Assembly: GCF_026151205.1 (NCBI RefSeq) | Contig: NC_087084.1 | Location: 2,327,345 to 2,391,344 of the forward strand | Source of the DNA: Bolinopsis microptera | Lineage: Eukaryota > Ctenophora > Tentaculata > Lobata > Bolinopsidae | Length of the DNA stretch: 64,000 nucleotides | Direction: 5' to 3' | Part shown: in pieces, positions 26,901 through 35,900 of the stretch | Position numbering within the stretch: the first letter of the stretch is position 1 | Layout of the letters: every line of letters begins with the position of its first letter | Made by a program: the position numbers and the translations under genes | Notes under the pieces: generated by a model | Databases searched by the model: none | What the model was told of the DNA's origin: nothing | The model's input: the letters and a program-made list of their open reading frames with translations, nothing else

Positions 26901-29900
26901 CAGATAGTGTTCGTAGCTCTTATCGGTAAAGATGTGGCCGCTACAGCTGGGCGCGAGATACACGCTTTCGTTCATTTCTGTGGTATGTTTCGTGAATTTT
27001 ATAGTCTTTTCGTGATGTTGTTCATGTCTACAAAAAACTCTTAGTATTTTCAATTAGTATATTTATTAATCAGAAATGTTCATCAGAAACATCACAACAA
27101 TGCGACCCATAAATAATGTTCCTATCCGTATATTACATATCTATATAATTATATTCAACTAACAGAGCAACTTAACTTTTCACAGACACGTTGGGAATAG
27201 AGGTACCAGAGAATGAGACAGGTCAGCTGGAACTGTTGGGAGTTAAACTCATCAGTAAACTTAACTCCTTCCAAGCTAGAGAAGTTACTCAGTACGAAGT
27301 GGGTGATCCACATTGGAAGAGTGACATTCAGTTCCTTCAGACAGGTACTTTGGGTGACGTCACCAAGTTTTTACCGCAGTATTTCTATTTCTTGCATATA
27401 ACTATTTAATACCTTTAACTCTTTGTGTCTTCGTTGATGATTAGGGACTGTCAATAAATAAATCATGTTTTCAAATATCAATTTATTACTGAACAATAAA
27501 AATCACATCAACCGAAACATTTTCCTTATCTTTTCAGTGCCCATAATCTCTCTGCTGTTCCGAGGAATCAACGCTTTCCAAATTATCAAACAGCTCCTCT
27601 CCCGCTCCACCACGTGCACTACTCCCAGCATCAGATCACGTGACGATACGCCTGCACGTGGGCGTGGATCACGTGACCATTGCAGCAGTATCATGTCAGA
27701 GACACCAGAACATGCGTACAAGCTAGCCAGTCTGCTGTTCTTTGAGAAGGAACTGTACAGTGACGAGATCATGAGGCCTAAACAATTACATCTACCCCCA
27801 CCCAGGACTCATGTTAATAGTATCATCAGCAAGGAGGGTGGGTACTTTCTGATCAACCACTAATTATATCAAAAATCATGCTATATTTTGTTGCCGGATA
27901 ATTGTTCATTATGTCAAATAAAGTTTAGCTATTTGCGCCCTAAAGCGAACCCTACCACCAATACTCTGAAACCAACTTTATTATTTCTCATTACCCAGCT
28001 CTTACCCCTCTAACCCCTCTAACCCCTCTAACCCTTCTAACCCCTCTAACCCCACAAACCCCTCTAACCCCACAAACCCCTCTAACCCCTCTAACCCCAC
28101 AAACCCCTCTAACCCCTCTAACCCCACAAACCCCTCTAACCCCACAAACCCCTCTAACCCCACAAACCCCTCTAACCCCACAAACCCCTCTAACCCCACA
28201 AACCTCTCTAACCCCACAAACCCCACAAACCCCTCTAACCCCACTAACCCCTTTAACCCTTCTAACCCCTCTAACCCCACAAACCCCTCTAACCCCACAA
28301 ACCCCTCTAACCCCACAAACCCCTCTAACCCCACAAACCCCTCTAACCCCACAAACCCCTCTAACCCCACAAACCCCTCTAACCCCACAAACCTCTCTAA
28401 CCCCACAAACCCCACAAACCCCTCTAACCCCACTAACCCCTTTAACCCCACAAACCCCTCTAACCCCACAAACCCCTCTAACCCCACAAACCTCTCTAAC
28501 CCCACAAACCCCACAAACCCCTCTAACCCCACTAACCCCTTTAACCCCACAAACCCCTCTAACCCCTCTGACCCCTCCACAGGAAGACACCACTTATCAG
28601 ACCTACCTGACAGACTAGTCTACCAATCAGAGGGGATACTGAAGAGCATGTTAGCTCCTCCCAGGCTACTCGCCTCTATCTTAGTGACGTCACAAGTTAA
28701 TCATTTTGGCAAGATACTCAAGAGGTTGGAACAAGAAGGTTAGAGGTGTAGACTGTCATTTGTGGTTCAACTCTTGAAGGATTAGATAATATATATTATT
28801 GTTAGCAAAGAAATTGTGTCTACTTTAGCTTTATTACTATGTTTTGATTTGTCGAAATTATTTCAAATGAGCACATTCTACTGTTGGTGTAGGTAAGTAA
28901 AGTTTTAATTAAAAAGTAACCAATCACACCCCTCCTCCAGAGTTTACAGTAGTAGGAGTACACCTAACACGTGACACGGACAGCATTGTGTTCTGTGTAC
29001 AAGCAGAGAACTGTATCTACAAGCTGCTGCAGCTGGTTGGACCTAAAGATCTTAAGGAGGCTAAATCTTCCCATCAGTTCTCGTTGAGGGCTTCTTTTGC
29101 TACACACTCCGACTCTTTTTATGGTATTATTACATAAAATAAAAGTTCTAAACAAGGGATAGTTAAAAACAACGCCCAAGTTTAATCTTTCCCTAAAACA
29201 CATAACTAAATATCAAAACTTCATTGTAGTTTCTGCCAATATCTCTTGTCATAAGCTCTTGTCAGATCAAAAATATTATTCATAGAAAGATTTCTTTTGC
29301 TACAAACTCCGACTCTTTTTATGGTATTTTAGTTTTTAATCAGCTTAACCCGAATACGATTAAATCTTTAAAAATTGATATTTCATGCTAACGACGTTAT
29401 AAACAATAAAGTTTTCATGAGATGTAATGGTCTAAAATTATTAATTTCAGCGTCCCCGACTTATAATGACAGTGTCACTGATGTAAAGAGATATTTCCCT
29501 GATGGACTGTGTTGTGCCAACACTCTTGATATGCAGGCTGAGGGGGTAGGTTCCTTACCATTAATACTAATTATCTATTCTTCATTATCATAAATCAGTG
29601 TTAAAGAAGATACCCTTACCCGGCCTGTATAGGCTATAATTCATTTTGCTATTCTATTTTATTTTATTGCGCTGTCTTCACAAATCCAAAGATAACACGG
29701 CGCCACCACGACGTCAAGTCAAATTCTCTATAAAACTTCCTCTTTTCACTCAAGAATAATAATTCCCAATGCTTCAGATTCCTCACTCCTACATAGACGA
29801 GTTGGTGAATACAGCGAGCGCTAGGAGATACGTATCCAGATCATATCCCTTGAAGCCTCTCCTCCAGACGGTGTGTGTTGTGTTTCCTCCTGATTTACTG

Positions 29901-32900
29901 AGACCCGCCAAACACATGCGCCTATCACCTGCTAGTCAACTCATCACGTAAGTTCTCCTGTCTTACCTTTCATTATTTTACCTTTCATTATTTATATACA
30001 GGGTGGCCCAAAAGTGACTACCCACACGCAACCTTTTAATAACTCACGTAATTCGTCTCCAAATTGCACCAAAATTTCAGAGATTATAGATATGGGTCAA
30101 ACCTAGATTTCCTGAAAGTTTCGTAAGCCACGCCCAATTACAGTGGGCGTGGCGTGACACTCCCTTTTTTCACTAATGTCTTCATAAAATGAGAAAGCTT
30201 TAAGATAAGTACTGAACATTTTTGCACACATTTGGCTTGATAATTTAAAACCTTTTCCAAAGTTTCAAGTTCATTGTTCAAAATTTGGCTGAGTTAAGAC
30301 TTAGTCTTAAGACCATTTCAAAATACATCGGATACGAGATCCGAGCACTCAGTCAGTGATCTCGTCACTTCATGGTTAAATATGGCCTGTTTGGATCACA
30401 TGCACCGCTTGATTGGTTGCAGCCTGCTTATGGGCCGGCCTATACAGCTGACAGGACCTAAAACGTTATAACACGAATTAATGGTGGTGTCACCGTTTCA
30501 GGGCTTGTTAGCCCTGCTAGTCACAGGTTCGTTCCTTACAATCAATAAAAAGGAATGAACCATCTATGCTGTAAAAAACACTCAGTTCATTTTGTTTATT
30601 CATTTCAAAATATTTTGTTACTTTAGCCGTGTAAAATGGTGAAAATTTTACAATTTGGATACTCAATTATTCACCTTAAAAATCATTCCTCACCATTATT
30701 CACCATTAAATTTCACCATTAAATTGATGTCTGTCTAGATAAAAAGTAAGTTGGAGTCAGCCCATGTAACAAATATTGTTAGTGCAGTCATTACTTTTCT
30801 TACATGGCAATGTTGCAATCTGGGAGGGGCTCTACTGCTCTTATCTCAAACTCAAAGTACGCTACTGTTTTAATTCTATGGCTGGAATGTTGGTATAATT
30901 TCCACTTGAGTAGCTCAATCCTTTACGCCCAGGGCTCCGATTTCTGAGTTCTGACACTGCAATTATTAATAGCTTCATACCAACTCACGGCACATATCTT
31001 CAGTGATTTTATAATGCAATGGCTTGAGTTACAAAATATTCTGAAGATATTGGGAAATGAAGTTACACGTACATCTGATAAAGATAACACTATACAATAT
31101 AATTTACAACCTTTTGTTACCGTGTGGGAGCGATTTATGCTGTTAAAAAACACTCAGTTCGATAAAAGAATTATCAGCTTGATAATTTAAAACTTTTCCC
31201 AAAGTTTCAAGTTCATTGTTTAAAATTTCGCTGAGTTATGACCATTTCAAAATCCATCGGATACGTGATCCGAGCACTCAGTCAGTGATCTCGTCACTTC
31301 ATGGTTAAGTATGGCCTGTTTGGCTCACATGCCCACTGTAATTGGGCGTGGCTTACGAAACTTTCAGGAAATCTAAGTTTGATCCATATCTATAATCTCT
31401 GAAATTTTGGTGCAATTTGGAGACGAATTACGTGAGTTATTAAAAGGTTGCGTGTGGGTAGTCACTTTTGGGCCACCCTGTATTATTCAATAATATTATA
31501 TTATTCAAATATACAATATTTCATTATTTTCATCAGCAATATCGTGCATTAAACTATTAAAATCTTGTTTTATTGATATTTCTGATTGGGACAACGTACT
31601 GTTAGATTAGATGATACTCAATAATGACACTAGTTAATTGTTTTGAGAGTGAGCTAATTAATTAATTAATTGTGTAATTACACAGGATGATACAGAGTTG
31701 TCAGTTTGAGATAGTGAATGTGCGGCTGTTGACAATACCCACACTCCAGATACAACCCTTCAGAACTCTCTTTAAAGTGCACTACGAGGTTATTAAGCTA
31801 TTGATCAAGTGATTGATTAAGTAATTAAGTTATTCATAAATAAATTAAGTAATTAATCAAATAAGTGATTCATCGTTAAAAGAAGATCAACGAAAATGTT
31901 CTGTTTGATTTCAAGTGATTGTTTGGAATTTTCTGATTTGTTGGTAAGGCTATCTTCTGATTTTTAGTACAGTTTAAAATAAACCTAGACCGAGTAAGTT
32001 ATATTACCCTCATGTCTCATCTTATAACCTTTCAGTTGAGTCAGACTTTCGTTAACAGACCCTGTCTTTTATTGGTGCTTCAAAGAGAAAACGCAGCCTC
32101 CTGCTTTTCACAAATCTTGCAAGGGTTAGTTTTACTTACTTGTACTTGATTAGGTCTCCTCAATCATTCGAGTGGCCTGCACCAATGAACTCCCGTTTGT
32201 GACGTATCATCTCCCTCCAAAGTTTTCGGTCACTAGCCATCTTGCTCGCTCCTTCTAGGTCTATGTCAGTGTTTCCTGTAAACGATGCAGCATCTTCCAG
32301 CAAACATTTCCTCCAGTTCTTTCTTGGACGGCCCCTAGATCTTCTCCCATGGGCAGGGGTCCAGTTAAGCAGGTACTTAGGAAGCCTAGTGTCTGGCATT
32401 CTGGTGACATGGCCAAACCAACGCAGGCGGTTTGCTCCTATGTACGTCTCTACTGGATTTATCTTTGCACGCTCCAGCACTTCAGTGTTTCTAACCCGAT
32501 CGAGCCATCTTATCCTAAGTATTCTCCTCAAGCAACGCTGATGGAACACCTCAAAGCGATGTAGCTGCTTTTTGGTTGTGTTCCAAACCTCACTACCATA
32601 TAACAATATTGTCAAAACCGCTGCCTTATAAATCCTGATCTTTGTATAAGACTGGATGTTGCGGTTTTTCCATATATTACTCAGTTGATTGAAGGCTCCG
32701 GAAGCTTTCTGAATCCTAGCTGACAGCTCACGGTCGATAGTACCGTCGCTGGAAATAATTGTACCTAAGTACGTAAAGTCACTAACTTGCTGCACTGGCG
32801 TGTCTTCAACAGTGATGTTCACTGTGGCTTCTTTCGTGTATGGCCGTTGAGAGGTTGCTTTACCAATGACCATAGCCTCAGTCTTTTTACCATTGATTCT

Positions 32901-35900
32901 AAGACCTCCCTGGGCACCATACATACACAAAAGGTCAGTTGTTTCTTGAAGACCTTCCTCGCTGTTATCCAGTACAGCCATGTCATCTGCATAATCTGTA
33001 TCTAACACAGTGATATCATCAACGAGCGGACTGATAGATCTTTGAAGAACCGCTCCGTGGGACACCACTTTGTTGCTTTCTGTTCTCTCAGCAGCCACAT
33101 TGAGGCAGACATTAAAAAGTGGGGGACCCTGAATGTCTCCTTGGCCACTGCCTGAACTTACTTCAAACCATTCTGATAGTTCACCATTGTGTCTAACAGC
33201 ACTAACAGTTCCATTAAAGAATGCCTGTATTATTCGAATATATTTACATGGCAGGCCATAATGACTGAAAGCTTTCCAAATATAATTCCTGTCGATGGAA
33301 TCAAAAGCTGCCTTGAAGTCCACAAAATTTACATACAGGGGGAGATTATATTCAATGCAGTTATGTATAATAGTGCGGAGTGAATAAATCTGATCAATGC
33401 ATGATCTGTTCTTTCTAAACCCACACTGATTGTCTCGTAGCAGACTTTCTAAACCGTCACTCATGCGTTGTAATATGATGATTTGATACAGTTTAGATGC
33501 TGTAGATCTTAGAGTGATCCCCCTATTATTGGAGCAATGAGAGGTATCACCCTTCTTTGGTACAATTATCACGATGCCTTTCAACCAGTCGTCAGGCACT
33601 GCTTCTGAATTCCAAACTTTAGAGAACAATTTCTCCATCCTATCCACAAGACCACTTGCCCCATACTTTAACTGCTCATTAGAGATTTCGTCAATCCCAG
33701 AACTTTTGTGATTCTTTAATTTTTTGAGACAGTTTAAAATCTCAAGTCTTGTGGGGGGACCATCACCATCACCAAGATAAGGAAAGCATGGAACCACTTC
33801 AAGATGGTCCAGGTCAGACATATCCGCATTCGTGGGAGGAGGGTTTAATAGCTCCGAAAAATGTTCTCCCCATCTCTCTCTCTGAGCAGAGGGATCAGCA
33901 ATCAACTTCCCGGATTTGTCTCTTACAGCAGTTGATTTTCGATTCTTCTTACCGGACAGTGTTTTTATCCGTTGCCAGACTTCCCTTTGACGGCCATGGA
34001 CAGCAGCTGTTTCCAGATCTGCTGCAACTCTAAGAGCCCAATTCTCGTCGTCTTTCCTGCAGCTCTTTTTGACAAGTTTGTTGGCCCGAGAATACTCGCT
34101 CCTATTGTTGTTGTCATTAGGCGCCATTTGTTTAATCTTACTGCGTTCTGCAATAAGGGTTTTTGTCTCCTGAGACAAATGCTGCTGCTTTCTGCGCCGG
34201 GGGCGCTCACCCAGTACCTCCATAGACACTTCTTTAATAGTATCCTTAACTAATGTCCATTCTCCATCAAGATTCTCCTCCATTGGTAGGCAGCTAAAAC
34301 GATTTTGAAGAGCAATGCAGTACTCTTCAACCTTGGACTGATCTCTAAGATTCTCAATCGCTGGAGATATCCTACGAGAGGCGTTCATTTTTTGAACTGC
34401 CATAAGTTTGACTCTAAATTGACCCCGAACCAAATAATGATCGGAGCCAATGTCTGCACCCCTGCATGATCTTACGTCAAGTAGAGAGTGACTCCACTTG
34501 GTAGAAATACAGACATGGTCAATCTGATTTACTGTGCGGCCATCTGGAGACTTCCAACTTCCTTTATGAATATCACGATGCTGGAAAAGCGTCCCACCGA
34601 TTGTCAACTGATGTAATGCACAGAAATCTAATAGTCGAAGGCCGTTGTCATTTGATGAAACGTGAAGGGAATGCTTACCAATCACACCGGACCAAGCTGA
34701 GTTATCTTGGCCAATGCGAGCATTTAGATCTCCAAGTAAAAACTTCACGTCATGAGCTGGTAGTTCATCAAATGCCCCAGATAGCTGCTGATAAAAGTCA
34801 TCCTTTACCCCGACTGCTGCATCCTCAGTTGGAGCATAAGCTATCACAATCGAAATGTTGATATGTCGACTGTGCAGCCTCGCTGCAAGAATACGTTCTG
34901 ATATCGGACTGTATGAAATCAATGAATTTTTAGTCTTCTTCGAGAGGACTAAACCTACCCCTTGTCGTCTGTACCCATCACTTCTTCCTGAGTTAATAAA
35001 GAGGGACCCATCATCCAAGGTAACCTCACCAGTGCCGGGTCTGTGCGTCTCTGTCAGCCCCAAGACATCCATTTTATATGCTGACATATTCTGTGACAAT
35101 TCATACAGCTTTGAGGAACTGCTCTCCAATGATAACACATTCCACGTTCCCACATTAATGCTGTGTTTGATAAAGTTGCACGGGAGTGCTCTCCCCTTCT
35201 CCGGGTCCACATGAGTGATATGCTGTGAACTAATAACACTGTTGAAATAAGGCGACTTCTTTGTTCTCATCTGCACACTGGGGTCCTTGCGGCTTTGCCC
35301 AGAGCACTTCATCCTGGCTACACCCCTCCTTGAACTCCGAGAGTCACTACACTTTTGGTTATTCATTGATGTTTCAGTAGCTATTTTAAGGTTGAAGGGT
35401 AGCTGGCCCCTCGAACCTGGTAGTTTTTTGTCGACCTTTACTGGTCTAGATCCATAGTTTTTTGTTGCACCTCATCTGTTTAAACTGGAATCACCCAGAA
35501 CAGATTACTGTACTTAATAGTGGCACCTCGTAAAGGGTGTACTATGGTCATTGAAATAGGAGAGGTTATAAGTTACACGATCACTATTTCCTGAGATTAT
35601 AAAAATCTCTTGCCACCAAGTTTTAGAAATTATTAATAATTTCCATTTCCCTCGTTAAAATTGGCTTATTCTGATTTCTCATTCTTTGTTGGATCAACAT
35701 TAAAACGGTTTCTTACTTGAAACCAGAATATGCTAACCAGGAATTCTATTCAGATATTCGAACACCAACAACAGGAAACTTTTAGACTCTTACGATCACA
35801 TGATGCTGACGTCAACCAATAAACAAACGGTAAGTTTCTTATGATGTTGGTTCTTGCCATCAGTCTGAGTTAATTATCACGGATCGGGACATTCAATTTA

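Noticed and set aside
27999-28575. Telomeric or interstitial telomere repeat
   Set aside because: Units contain CTAACCCC but the period is about 16-17 bp and irregular, not TTAGGG/CCCTAA.
27991-28593. 200-residue GVRGVC-repeat protein on the minus strand
   Set aside because: Translation of the pyrimidine-rich array. Two frames are open equally and no splice or start context supports it.
32242-35214. Several plus-strand ORFs of 60-120 codons
   Set aside because: Antisense shadows of the LINE ORF.
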